64,000 nucleotides of DNA from Punctularia strigosozonata HHB-11173 SS5. Taxonomy: Eukaryota > Basidiomycota > Agaricomycetes > Corticiales > Punctulariaceae. Below the pieces are notes generated by a model. That model was not told the origin of the DNA and ran no database searches. It worked only from the letters and a program-made list of their open reading frames with translations. The position numbers and the translations under genes are program-made. Positions 10,848 through 25,679 of this stretch are shown piece by piece (the first letter of the stretch is position 1; the number at the start of each line of letters is the position of its first letter). The DNA is taken from NCBI RefSeq assembly GCF_000264995.1, contig NW_006767442.1, positions 1,020,852 through 1,084,851 of the forward strand, read 5' to 3'.

Positions 10848-12591
10848 AGTGGTTGGTCTCCGTCCGTGTAGCCAATGTCAAAGAGCCCGTACGTCTATGT
10901 CACCACTCAAGCGCGAGCCGGTATGCACTCTGCCGGTCCGAGCTAGCCTCTACGTAACGATGATGACAGTCCACGTGAAATCAATCAGCGTCACTCAGTC
11001 TGAGTGATGCCTTGTACGCGGATGATATGGACGGTTGTGGATTGAAGCGATACTACTAGCTCTGTATGTAATACCGACGAACTGTTACACGAATACAGTC
11101 CACAGTTAACGCAGAACACCGGGGATGATCTACGTAGGAAATTCCGTATTTCGGTGTCCGAAACGTCCACACACCCTCGATGAACACTGGCAAGTTATGG
11201 CCATCGAACGCCTCCCAAGCATACACACTGACAACCAGCGGACCGTCCCATGGCACGCAGAGTGTGTGCTTCGCGATCCAGGCGGGATAACTCATTATCC
11301 TAACCCGTCGTTGAATGCGCTATAATCAACCCGCCTGGGCGTGGAATGCGGATATATAAATATCGATGGCATCGCTGCGAGGAACGTCAGACAAGCGCGT
11401 TCGAGGATCCAGCATGGTACTGCACTCACTTTCCGATACTACCAGTTATTATCGATAGATCCGAGGTAAATAACTATTTGCACGGATCTGTACTCCCTTT
11501 TCACTTGCCATGCGTCTTGAGCCGGCTGAGGAACGCTGGACGCGAGATCCAGTGTCCCTTGAGGACGGAGCGCAGATGGACGGAGATCGTTGCAGGTGAT
11601 ACGTGGGGTGCCCCGCGCGAGTGTGGAATTGCCGGGAGGAAACTGTCCGTAGGCGCTGGCGAATGCGCTGAATGATGTAAGGAGGGGATGTTCACGCCCA
11701 TACTATGGAATGCGAGAGATAGAAAATGTTGCGGAGATGCTTTGGCCCACAAGAGGGCGCCGGTCTAACGTTATATACACCATACTGCGGGGGTGAGAAC
11801 GGTTTTCTGTGTGTCTGTGTCATTCAGATTGGACTCGGTTTCCAGCAGCGAGGCGGATCAAACAAACGCACCTCTGCCTCCTTCCCGTGGGTCGCCGTTT
11901 CGGATGGGCACTTGCAGTGCAGAACGGCAGCGCCCGCGATGTACGGAATCCTGGATAGGAATCTTCGGAGGGAGCTCCGTGCTGTTAGCATCTTGAACAT
12001 AGCCTCGCAAGCCCTCGTGCGCAAGAAAACAGGTCCATTGGGATGTATGTTCCCTCCCACTGCGGCCTCCGTTTCGCTTGCAGGACGGTCTCCCAGCTCA
12101 TGTGGGTTCTCGGCTGCTCCACGCCATGCATATGAGTTGGCCGGCAGGGTTCTGTAACCATAGATGCAAACGCGTGTGTGGCATACTGCGGGGCTGCTCT
12201 ATAGATCTAGGCTCAAGTGTCAGCGCATAGAAGCCAAGGGCGTGCTCGGCGCGGAAGTCGTACTACGAGAGGTTGCATCGCGATGCCCATCGCGGCGTAA
12301 GCAATTGTAGTGGGTCGCATGGACAAGTGTCCGCAAGCCGCACCAATTGGCTGAGGAAAGTCGCAGTCGATCATATACCGTGAACTAGTCCAAGTCCAAG
12401 TCAAGATAAGAAGCATGAACGGGAATCACGAGACTACTACATAACGTTCTCAGTGAAGAAGTGCAAAGGTTACGACCACAGCAACCGTCAACGTCTCAAC
12501 ATGAGATGTACGATATTAGACCAAGATATAGCACGACGAGAACAGAGAGACACGGAGATGTTCAGGATGGTGATCAAGCAGGGGGAAAGCA
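10848..12591. other. Intergenic stretch, no gene recognised
   Basis: Contains the upstream region of the acyltransferase gene and the 3' flank of the RNA-binding protein gene. A TATATAAATA sequence lies near 11351. Short open frames occur (for example minus strand 11501-11752 and 11824-12060), but none has a domain or consistent splice chain. Confidence 0.45.
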
Positions 12592-13960
12592 TTAATCGAT
12601 ATCCATCCCTCCACCATTTCCGCCCCGTCGTCCACCTCTTCGTCCACGGCCTCGTCCACCACGCCCACGGCCTCCACCGCCTGTCACGACGCGGCGGAGA
12701 TCAGAAACACGTTCGCGACACGCCGCAGCAAAAGGTACGTACGCGTCGACTGCTGCTGGATATAATCCTTCGGGTCGCCACCTTGAGGCACGACCACGAG
12801 CGCGGCACGGGGATCCTCCCGCAGAATCGCGTCGCTCCGCATTTTCCTGGTTCGACCATAAGGATGCGTTACGACGTGAGGCGCAGGGGTGCTTTACGTA
12901 CGAATCGCTGTCGCTAGGTGGGAGGACGACCTGACCGTCTTGAACAGGATCAAGCCCGAAGCGGGACCCGATAGTAGTCCCTTTTGTCCCGGAAATGGTG
13001 ACATGGAGTTTCTTTCCATCCGCGTTCTGACGGATAGTTCAACGAGGTCGAGTTGAGAGTACCCGTTCTATGTAAGCACAACATCCTCCGATCATCTAAG
13101 GGCGCATGCGGGCACGAACCTGCCCGTCGAACTTCTCTACGGCTGTCTTGGCGTCCTTCTGCTCCTTGTAGGTGACACGGATGACCAGCTCCGGATGCTT
13201 CTGATGTATCTCAGCCTTGACGATAGGTCCACAGCGCTTGAAAATCGCCTAAGTGCGGATCGTGAGTAAAGCAATGCTGCTGACTGAATCGAATCATACC
13301 TCTACGTCCTCGGCTGTGGTTCCCACGGCAAGGCCTCGGACCTCGACTACGTTGCCAGACTTGGCAGCGCCTTTGATGGACATGCTATCACCCTGCACAA
13401 AGAAAAACAGACGAGGTTAGTCCAGATGATGATATGCGTATATGCGGGACGCGCCTGTTAAATATGGGATGATAGCTGAATGAGCAGGAGACGCGAGCGG
13501 AAACCTGGGTCAAGTTGATCCCACCTTTAGTGAAGGAGAGCGATCAACGTGGAACGACTGTAGGAAGAGGGCATGGACCAACCTGCTTGACCAGATACTG
13601 TAAGGCGGAAGTCGCATCGACACGGCGGGGACGACCGGGTGTGCCGTTGTCCGTGTCCGTTACTGCAGAGCGTTGAGCACGTCACAGGAAACGTTGGCGA
13701 CTTCGAACTTACTTCCGAGTCGCGCCGTGAGGCTGTTGTGCTTGTCAAACATATCGTGGCTCCATTGCCCATCCGGGTTACCAGGCGGGCCCCGGGTCTG
13801 CGCATCCCTTAGTCATACGATACTGGACAGGAATGCACGAGCCGCGACTCACGTAGGGTGACGATCGGCCACTCCCTCGACCGCCCGTCTTGCGCGTACC
13901 GCGAGCAGGACCGGCGGCGCTGTCCATGTTGACGTCCAAGCGCTCGAGCAGAGAAGGCAT
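12592..13960 (-). CDS. RRM RNA-binding protein of the Yra1/ALYREF (Mlo3) type
   Basis: Probable mRNA export adaptor. The spliced protein (ATG at complement 13958-13960) starts MPSLLERLDVNMDSAAGPARG, an N-terminal patch like the short helical Mex67/UAP56-binding motif, then a basic Gly/Arg linker. The RRM follows: NVVEVRGLAVGTTAEDVE (RNP2 region), AIFKRCGPIVKAEIHQKHPE, LVIRVTYKEQKDAKTAVEKF (RNP1 region) and NADGKKLHVTISG. The C-terminus is an RGG tail, GGGRGRGGRGRGRRGG, ending MDID. At least seven introns; the last joins STR to the RGG exon. The RRM-plus-RGG layout fits Yra1/Mlo3, but other small RRM proteins share it. It shares a 329-bp divergent promoter region with the cornichon gene. Confidence 0.83.
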
Positions 13961-14289
13961 CGCGAAGCGCTTCCAGATATATCACGAGAAAGAAAAGAGA
14001 GATACAGTAAATACTCCGGCACAGAGATCAGATATACAGTCGCGGTCGGGAGAGGGGTAGCAGAGGAAGGTGGCTGTCGTCGTCAGCAGCAAGCTGCCTG
14101 GGCCGAATCCTTGGGCGCTCGAAGCGCGTCACACTATTCCCAGCGCGTGACCGCCGCCTCTCTTGTCACGTCGTGACTGCTGGCGCGCACTCCGCTCAAG
14201 CTGACGTCGACCGCACGCCCTCCTTGATATCCCCGTCCCTCGGTGCTCTATCTTGCATAGACCTTCCTCCGTCGATAAGCTGAGCGAAA
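13961..14289. promoter_or_regulatory. Bidirectional promoter region
   Basis: The two start codons (13960 on minus, 14290 on plus) are only 329 bp apart with no other gene between, so both promoters must lie here. No TATA box is seen close to either start; motifs were not resolved further. Confidence 0.55.
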
Positions 14290-15221
14290 ATGGGTGGTGC
14301 AGGTATATCGCATTTTTCTTGCCCAAAAACTCTCTGACCAGAGCTCTTGTCCTCATTCTGCCCGTTTTCCCTGCTTTGGTGTTCATACGACTCGTCAACT
14401 CGGCATCGTCATCCTCCGACGGGCGCGTTGCTACCATCACACTCAACCTTTATATACTCTCCACACTCACAAATGACCCGGGTATCCGTCAATGTTGCGC
14501 GTTGATCCTTCTCGAACGCCTTCCGACACGTAGGATGGCTCTTCCTCTTCGCGGTCCTTATGGCTGCCGCGCTCCTCTTCACAATGGTTTTCTTCGTGCG
14601 TTGCATCTCTGCAAGTGCTTATGCTTGATCATAACATTCAACCCTCAACGCGCAGATCATCATGTTCTCTGACCTGGAATGCGACTATATCAACCCCATA
14701 GACCTTTGCAACAAACTCAACGCTGTATGCCTGCTCTGACCCGTTGTATGGCGCTGACTGTGATGCTCACGTCACTCCCTGTAGTTCGTCCTACCCGAAA
14801 ACATGGCACATGCTTTCCTCACGCTGCTCTTCCTTCTATCTGGGCAATGGACTGCGCTACTCTTGAACTTGCCATTGGTAGCCTTCAACGCAAATAAGTC
14901 AGTTTACTGTCGATACAAGGACCTCTTGCTTTCTTCCTATGCTTTCTTTCTCCCTATACTCTTACTCTCAGTGAAGATACAGGGGCTGACATCGGCGCTC
15001 TAGGATAATGCAGAAATCACACATGTACGATGCGACGGAGATTTTCCGCTCCTTGTCAACCCACAAGAAAGAGTCGTTCATCAAGCTCGGCTTCTACCTC
15101 CTCAGCTTCTTCTACTACCTCTACCGGTGCGCGTCCCCGGCTTCATCCCCCGCGTGCACGAGTCTCTGACTTTCCCCTTCCCAGCATGATCGTCGCCCTC
15201 ATCGCAGACAGCGAACCCTAA
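14290..15221 (+). CDS. ERV14: Cornichon-family COPII cargo receptor (Erv14-like)
   Basis: Helps package membrane proteins into COPII vesicles leaving the ER. The spliced protein of about 138 residues starts [20 protein letters not shown]: the first coding exon is only 13 nt (14290-14302) and is followed by a 231-nt intron ending at 14533, long for this window. Then come [24 protein letters not shown] (the family hallmark), [52 protein letters not shown] (the IFRSL cargo-binding loop), [19 protein letters not shown] and [11 protein letters not shown]. Four transmembrane segments are evident. Five introns. The start was chosen because ATGGGTGGTGCAG plus GATGG restores the conserved ...W-LFLF N-terminus in frame, with A at -3. 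Confidence 0.93.
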
Positions 15222-17980
<2,759 letters not shown>

Positions 17981-19254
17981 TTCTCGTCTTTTTGCGTACC
18001 TATATGTACTTTCTTCTATCTGAGCCATGAGACACACGAAGATGCAATTGGGGACTGTGTGCATGTGTATTGCCAACAACCCCATGGAGATCAACTGGCT
18101 ATTTCCAGGGTTGAGAGCAGAGTGAAGGAACTCGGTTGAGATTGCGCTGACTACTGTACAGTACGTGACATACAGCGACAGAAATGTGGTGAACCTATGG
18201 ACACCGATCAGCTTCAGTGGAAGAAAGAGCGTAGCAATATTATCAGAGGGTCAAATTCTGGAGCACGCCCCAGCGCCGCGAGGACACCAGGTATACTCCC
18301 TGAAGAAATTCAAGAAAAGAAGCATCATGGAATGCGAACAAAAGTAAGGAGACATACCCGAAGCAATTTGCCCCACCTCCGTTCAACCGAGCGACGTGAC
18401 GGCGAACCGTCAGGGATGGAAAAAATAGTCTTCGCCGACACAAGAGCAAGCCCCATTGAGTTGACCAATGCAATATGAATTGCAGGCAATCGCATAACTT
18501 TGTCTATGAGCAACGATGCTCGCCTCGAGCCAACCAAGGCACTCAGACAACGGGATCGCTCATATCTTCGCGACCCCGCGTCCTTGCCCCTTGCGGGGCA
18601 GAGCACCTCGATTGTCCAAGAACGAGCTGCAGATTCGGTCGAAGGAGAGGGCGACTGCTACCACGAAGGATGAGCGCGTGCCTCCGGGCCCTTGACCGCG
18701 TCCATGCATGGTCCGAGGATTCTGACTTGCTTAACGCCAGACGCTTTCCAGTACGGACGGGACAGTAAATCTGCGTCTCCGGGGACTTTGCCCACAGCGG
18801 AAGATGAGAGCGTCAGGGAGCTCTGCGTTCGGGAGCTGCGATGGCGATTCTTCGGTCGGCGAAGTATGATGTGAAGGAGAGCCAAGAAATTTTGGGATAT
18901 GTCCATGAGCGGAGTCGGGGATCCAAGTTCAAGCTCCTCTACATACGGCCCCATCCAGGACAACTCCGCCGCAAGGGCCGAATTTTCATCAACAACCTCT
19001 AGGCTCGAATGCAACTCGCGATCGTCTCTTCGAAGCTCTCGCGCGGAGCTCCGGCGAGTGTGTTACCATTTTATGCCGCAGTATCTGAGTGTGCTTCCAA
19101 ATGAAGAATACGAAGTGGCGCTCTTGGCCGTCAACGGTCTGTCATCGGTGAACGTACCGGCGACATATTGCGTGTGCAGTGGTATGCCTCGCGTTTTTAC
19201 GCATTGTCGCTCACCGGAATCCTTGAACCTGTACTTTCTGAGCTCCGTGTCAGA
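17981..19254. other. Intergenic region, unresolved open frames
   Basis: Minus-strand frames at 18658-19014 and 18325-18606 are the longest, the first reading ALAAELSWMGPYVEELELGS, but no splice chain or domain could be assembled. They may be remnants or chance. The promoter of the GT49 gene should lie at the right-hand end. Confidence 0.35.
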
Positions 19255-20768
19255 ATGACCTTCAATGGGACACGAAGACTGATTCAGCCTATCGCCTATG
19301 CTGCGATCCTCGTTCTCGTTCTTTATGCAACAGGGATCTCTCCCTTACCGATTTTCAACGTCTTTCATAGTCCAACACACCGATTCAATGGGGAATCTAC
19401 AAAGATGTCCACGACTTCTGGAGGCCGCTCTTTGGACGTGCTTGCGAGTATCCTTTCTGACCCCAACTTCGGTGACCGTGGTGATCTGGAGAAGCTGCTA
19501 TTAGCCAAGGTGTTTTCGCAATCGATGCACCCGTCGGATATCACTCCCTTCTTCTATCGCGCGTCAAAATCCCCACAGAAGGACGACATCACCATCACCA
19601 CCATTGTGACACCCAACCGCTTGCAGCGGCTCGCGGATCTGGTTGATCATTACCAGGGACCCGTATCCGCCGCCGTGCATATATCCACCTCAAACGCAAC
19701 CGCGTGCGCCGAGATGCTCACCGCATTACACGGGATATACAGATCGGGAAGCCTTCGGCGTTACTTGGACGTGCACCTCGTCCTGGACCCCTTCGATCGG
19801 CAATTCAACACCTGGCGTAACATCGCCCGGCTGTTCGCTCGGACTGACTACGTGATGCTGCTCGATGTCGACTTTTGGCTCTGCACCGACTTCGGGTCCG
19901 CTCTCAAGAAGCGAGCAAGCAGAGAAGTGGTGGCTAAATTAGATGGAGGAAATGCCGCGTTGGTGATTCCCGCCTTTGAGTACACGAAACAGGAAGAAGG
20001 GCGGGACCCGAGCCTCTTCCCCAGGGACAAAGAGGTACGTAATCGCGTCTGCGCGCATTGGCGTGCACTGACCAATATAGACATTACTATCGCTTGTCCG
20101 ACAAGAACGCCTGGGGATGTTTCACCGCTCATGGGCGCCGGGGCACAATAGCACGGACTATAATAGGTACTACGCAGCGCCGCCCGGACAGGTGTATAGA
20201 GTTACCCAATACCAAGCTGCGTACGAGCCGTACGTCATATTCAAGAAAGATGGCCCCCCTTGGTAGGTTCATGCCCCGCACCATGCGCATATAGTCAAAT
20301 GTGTCGATGGTTACCAGGTGCGACGAACGGTTTGTGGGATACGGCGGCAATAAAGCTGCTTGCCTCTTCGAGATGTACATCTCGGGAATGTCCTTCTATG
20401 TGCTCGCGGACCACTTCATTATTCACCAGAGTCACGCGTACGAAGAAGAGGCCAGACGCGTTGAGGTATGTTCAAAGCAACTCCTTGATCTGATTCGCCT
20501 CTGAGAGGAACTTCAGCGCAAATACAATCGCAAGGTTTACGCCGATTTCAAAGAGGAGACGTGCATAAGGTGGATATTCCCTTTGTTGCTCGTCAGCGAA
20601 TGTGGACGTCTAACGTTGCACAGATACATCAGGCGATTCTATGAGGAAGGTACACTCGGCGGACCCGATGGGTACAACGCCCAGTCGGAATGCACCAAGA
20701 TCAAATCTGTGGTCCGCTTTGTATCTGAGGTGGAATATCTTTTGGGTCAATCCCACAAATATCACTGA
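19255..20768 (+). CDS. GT49 family glycosyltransferase (LARGE-type), Golgi type II membrane protein
   Basis: A short cytosolic tail (MTFNGTRRLIQ) is followed by one signal anchor, PIAYAAILVLVLYATGIS, then a lumenal catalytic region: ITITTIVTPNRLQRLADLVD, GPVSAAVHISTSNATACAEM, FNTWRNIARLFARTDYVMLL, the metal-binding DVD in LLDVDFW, MFHRSWAPGHNSTDYNR, QAAYEPYVIFKKDGPPWCDE, RFVGYGGNKAACLFEMY and FYVLADHFIIHQSHAYEEE. These match the Glyco_transf_49 family, whose animal members extend xylose-glucuronate or N-acetylglucosaminyl-glucuronate chains; fungal substrates are not known. Five exons; exon 1 runs 19255-20034 and the last ends at TGA 20768. ATG 19255 was chosen because it gives a compact tail before the anchor; the frame is open upstream. 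Its 3' end converges on the CoA ligase gene, only 167 bp apart. Confidence 0.88.
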
Positions 20769-20935
20769 ACGGCCTTTGAGTAGATGTTTGGTAACGGACA
20801 GGGCAACAAAGCAAAGACGGAAGGCTACAGGCTTCCCAGTGACTGAGAGCCGTGCCTCTACAGCATACGTAGCATGATATGCAAAAAATGCAGTATACAT
20901 TCACCCCGCTCCGCGCAGTCCGACCAAGATAATGA

Positions 20936-23461
20936 CTATAACTTAGCCTTCACCTCCGACAGTTCCTTCTTGGCCCGCTCCCTGAGTTCTCGGCGGAGGA
21001 TCTTGCCGGCAGCGCTTTTCACAAAGTTAAGTCAACAACGGTGCGGTCACAGGGCGGGATACATGACACACCTTTTGGGCACCACATCGATGACAACCAC
21101 GCCGCCGCGGAGGTATTTGTGCTTTGCAACCCGTCCTTCGATCCATTTCTGCACTGCGCGCCCAAACGCCTCCCGTTCTTGGGATGCCGAAGGCTCAAGC
21201 AGCGCCTTATTCGCCGGCACGACGTAAGCCCTGTGGTGTGTACATAAAACCGTTAGCGCATGGATGGGCCGGATCGCACGGCGATCAAGAGAGATAAACG
21301 GACCGCGGAAGTTCAGTCGCTTCCTTAACGGAATTGACGCCTATGACCGCGGCATCGACAATCTCCGGATGCTGCAAGAGGGTGCTCTCGAGTTCTGCCG
21401 GCGGGACCTGGAAGCCCTTGTACTTGATGAGCTCCTTCTTCCGGTCGACGATGGTGTAGAAGCCTTCGCTGTCCCGGATGCAGACGTCGCCGGTCTTGAA
21501 CCAACCATCGGGGGTGATAGCGTCTGCGGTTGCCTCTGGGTTGTTGATGTATCCCTAAGACAGACGTTAATCAGTTGGTGGAACGAGAAAAGCGATGCCA
21601 TGTATGAATGCCTACTTTCATAACGGTGGGGCCACGGGTCCAGAGCTCGCCCCTCTCGCCTTCTTCAGCATCCTCGCCGTCATCGTTTACCAGCCGTGCC
21701 TCCAGATTGGGCAGAAGTTGGCCTAAACGTAACGCCGTGCTAGTGAGAATCCGGCTGGAGCGTCTATCTCCGGCGTACGTACCGATGCTCCCAACTTTCC
21801 TCAGAGCTTCCTTGTCCTGAAGCAGGTGCGACGTGGGAGATGTTTCCGTCAGACCGTATCCTATCCAAGTATCGTCAAATCAATAAGGACAAGTCCGAAT
21901 TTTTGCTGGATACACGAACCTTGTGTGATAACGACCTCCTTTCCTCCATTAGCCTTCATCAGCCGCTGCCTGACCGCGTTGGCCAGAGGTGCCCCAAGTG
22001 GCGCTGCACCCGAAAACATGATGCGCAAAGACGAGATGTCATATTTGTCGACAACAGGGTGGTGCACCAGCGCCAAGAGGATCGGTGGGACGATGAGGGA
22101 GATCGTGCACCGCCAGCGCTCGATGAGCGACACGAACTTCACAATATCGAATCGCGGCATGATCACCACCGGCAGGCCGGTAGTGTACGGCCAATGCAGC
22201 AGCTTGACGGCGCCTGAGAAATCCCCGGAGGTTATCAGATGCCGGAATCTTGTACGAGAAACGAGACAGGTGAACCGGCAAATTACCATAGATGTGATAG
22301 AACGGTAACACGCCGAGCATGACATCCTTCGTGAGGCCGGTCTCCGGATTGGGACTAGCGTCTGTCGGAGTGAATAGAGGCGATATGATGCAGCACAGCG
22401 AGGTCAAGTTGCGGTGGGTCGTCTAACAAAACAAGACGGTAAAACGATAACGTGAGAGGGTGCTGCGTCGGGTCAAGGGCAACACAACTCCTACCATGAC
22501 TCCCTTTGCGCGCCCGGTGGTGCCGCTGGAGTAACACAACAAAGCGGTTTCATTTGCAGCCGGGCCATCGAAGCGAACTTCGTGCGGCAGGGCCTTCCCC
22601 GAGAGCAGGGATCTGAGTGCAAGATAACCGGGAAGTCTATCTGCCATTGAACATTAATCTCGTGTTTGGTCGGGGATACGCCTAGCAACGGTCCATAAAT
22701 AAAAAAAACGCACTAGCGGCGGTCCCAGTTCCGGGCCATTCGGCAATAATGATACGCCTCCTGGCGTCGGCGCCTTCAACGCCGCACAATTGTAGCATTT
22801 GCAATACAATTGGAAGCATGTCTGCGTGGACGAAGATTGCCGAGGCCCCCGAGTCGGTGTATTGGTGCTTGAGTTCGCCTGGGCGGTGTGCGTTAGAAAC
22901 CGATCTCGGATAAGATTCCAGCGACAGCATCCCATGGCAGGAAATTGAAAGAGTGGGATACTGGACGCCACAGGACTGCAGCCTGAAATCGCATGTCTGC
23001 TCACCTGGGGTATAAGCGGTGTTCGCGAGCGTCACGCGCAGGCCTGCGGCGAAGGCACCGTGGAGCATGACCGGGTACGCGAGCGAGTTGGGACTGAAGA
23101 TCATCACAGTGTCGCCTTTCTGCAGCTTGATACCGGGCCCTGAGTTCGTGTCCTTCGCGATCTCCTCGAGATGTAGCATCCCCCAGCCGATCTCGAGCGT
23201 CCGCTTGCGCATATCGCCGCGCGTAAGGACGATGCCCGTGGGGCCATCGACGAAGGCCGGGTGCGAGAGAGGGAATATGTCGAACTCGGATTGCGTCGCA
23301 ACCGCAGGGTTGAGCTTAGCTGACACGTCTACCGGCGTCGGAGGCAGCGGCGGGTAAAGCAGACTGTAGATCGAGCGGGACGGCAGCGGCAAATCCGGGA
23401 CGTGCGACTTGTAGATGCGCGGGGCCTTGGCCTTCGGCGAGGGGGATGTGCTGCTGGTCAT
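20936..23461 (-). CDS. Acyl-CoA synthetase / 4-coumarate-CoA ligase-like AMP-binding enzyme, peroxisomal
   Basis: Activates a carboxylic acid through an acyl-adenylate to its CoA thioester. The spliced protein of about 600 residues (ATG at complement 23459-23461) shows AFVDGPTGIVLTRGD, GDTVMIFSPNSLAYPVMLHG, the P-loop-like motif CYSSGTTGRAKGVM, TTHRNLTSLC, GVLPFYHIYG, SLIVPPILLALVHHPVVDKY, LRIMFSGAAPLG, VITQGYGLTETSP, MKGYINNPEATADAI, GWFKTGD, ELIKYKGFQVPPAELE and SAAGKILRREL with the catalytic lysine. It ends KAKL: the last three residues, AKL, are a PTS1-type peroxisomal signal. About eight introns; the first (22879-23004, 126 nt) has no stop in frame. An in-frame upstream ATG at 23575 exists but adds a non-conserved leader. 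The substrate could be an aryl acid (4CL-like) or a medium-chain fatty acid. Confidence 0.9.
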
Positions 23462-25679
23462 GGTCGAAAAGATAGGTGCTGCTGGTGCCGGACCGTGGCC
23501 GAGCAAGTTTATTAAGACGCAAGCGAGCGGATGACGGATGCCGGGGCATGCGGGGTCAAATAGGGGCCCCGGCATCCGGCTTTCTTACCCCGGACAGCAA
23601 CTGTCATCCTAATTCGTATCTTGATTTCCCACATTCGTCTTCACTTTCCACACACCTCTTGTCGCTTTACCTTCGCGACCACGACCGGATCTGTTACCGG
23701 ATTGCGTATAGCGCAAGTCCTCGGAAAATACACGGACTGAATACATACACCTCGGGTTCAGCGGCGCGTGCCTGCGGATCTGGCGTGGACGATGGTGCTT
23801 GTCCGGGGAGAACGCTTGAGGCACGGGTGCCAACGTGATACTTGTTACTGCATAGATCAGGTACAGATCCCCATATAGGGGCGCAGACTTGTTGAAGTGG
23901 ACGCGAACCACTCAAGGAAGAAATATCCTGCACCGCGCCCAGTATCGCGAGCTTGCAAACTGCCATGGAACGTAGCACACAGTAACCCTCCGCAACTTTG
24001 ACTTGCTTATGTTCTCAGAGAGATGTCACTGTCATCAGCGTACTCCCAGAATCTCGTCGGGAGCTTTGTCCACCAGACTCCGATGAATGGCGAACGAATG
24101 GACTGGATCGGCCCTCCTCTGCGCGAGGCCGAGTGTCGTGCCCCCGTTCACCAGTGAGGTGACTAGACGGCCCTATCGATTATGTTGTTCCTGCCAGTGG
24201 CGGCTGTCCCTCCGTATCACTCCGAAGCCGACCTCTGCGTAATACGTTCATGTTCTGATCATCGACCACGCGCATGCCGTATTGTTTACTTCACATCGCT
24301 TCGAGGTCAGTGTTCGAGTATCTCCGCAACTCGAGGCACACCTCAATGAAGCCGTCTGACAAAATGTGTATAGCTGTCGTATATACACCTCTCAACAAGG
24401 TTGGACATGTCGTCGATGCCCCTGCGGTACTGCTTGGGATCGGAGGCGTCGTACCATCGTTCCAGGCGATATCAGACCATCTTCATTAACAGGAGACCTT
24501 ATCTGTACCTACGATCTATGCACGGTCACTCTACGGTCTCCGGTCACGTCCTCTGTAGCGACGACGACATGTCGCGGGGTATTGTAAAAGGCTTTATGAA
24601 TTCGCGATAATCATACATAGCAGACGTCGTGATTCCCAGCTCGAAGCCATTCGTCGGGTCTATCGGCAGCTAATCGATATCAGCATATATATGTACTTAC
24701 AACTACACGTTATGGGTTTAATCTCGCTACCGCCGGCGCCGTTGCAGAGCCGATAGATTGAATTTAGCAATGCGGTCTCGGTTTCAGCCGTGTACAAACA
24801 TAACGCAGCGCTGAATCCCGCTGATCGACTTCCAAACATAAATCCATACAAACGGGCTTCGCCGACACAGAGCGCGATGCAGTCGGATCAGGCACTGATC
24901 GTGAGCTGAAGTAGGCTGAAGTGTGGCTTATCATCGCATGTGGGTCCGTCAGAGTCAGATGACACCGGCAAGCTTGACCTCCGCCTTGCCTCGTCGACGT
25001 CAGCGCAACTTGTGCTCGAACTCGTGCCGGTTCCTTCAGCTTGGCTGGAACGAGAGGATGGCCTGTCATCCGGTTCTCAATTTCAAGTACTTACGTGGCA
25101 GTCAAGTTCGAGCTGGAGTCGTCTCTCGCCGCCCTCGTCATGCGTTGATCAATCGGTCGCCGAGATGCACATGGCCGATGCTGTACATGTCCTGCAGCGC
25201 GAGGACCGAATAAATATGCAGCAATGGATGAGGGATCGCAGATTGAACTTGATAGTCGTCAGTCTGTCGTCGGCTTGTCCTTCGCGGATCAAAAATTATT
25301 GGCTCATGGTCACCCTGGTACGCGACATGGCACTGGAGGAAGCCTGCAAGGTCGAATCTGATCCGCCTGTCGTCTGCCCTCGTCGTTCCCGGATCATACA
25401 TTGCTGACTCGTGGCTCTCGAAGTGAGCATAGCCGATGCTGTCCCTGTTCGCCGCAACACGAATACAGTAACATCGTCTCGAGTCTATGGAGTCGGGATG
25501 CGTCGGTGTGCTACTCGTGAAGCCGTGCCGCGATGAGCGTGGAAGATAAAGCTGTTGTCCATCCGTACTTCAAGGAACGCGCCGAGGTAGTTTCGCCTCC
25601 TGGATATCCCCAGAATTTTGCCACCCAACGAGCGCTAAACTGCGCCTTCACCTGCAACTCAAATAGTCAATAGTTGAAT
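23462..25679. other. Long intergenic region with a degenerate repeat
   Basis: About 2.2 kb without a supported gene. Scattered frames of 60-150 codons lack domains. The right half contains a diverged repeat pair, listed separately. The promoters of the CoA ligase (left end) and the small unknown gene (right end) should lie here. Confidence 0.45.
25097..25460. repeat. Two diverged direct repeat units about 250 bp apart
   Basis: A unit around 25100-25200 (with GCCGATGCTGTACATGTCC and a CCCTCGTC stretch upstream) resembles one around 25355-25455 (GCCGATGCTGTCCCTGTTC, again preceded by CCCTCGTC). Similarity extends over roughly 90-100 bases with small gaps. Origin unknown; no transposon ends were recognised. 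Confidence 0.4.

Noticed and set aside
17981-19254. Possible minus-strand gene at 18325-19014
   Set aside because: Two open frames with some protein-like stretches, but no splice sites joining them and no recognisable domain.
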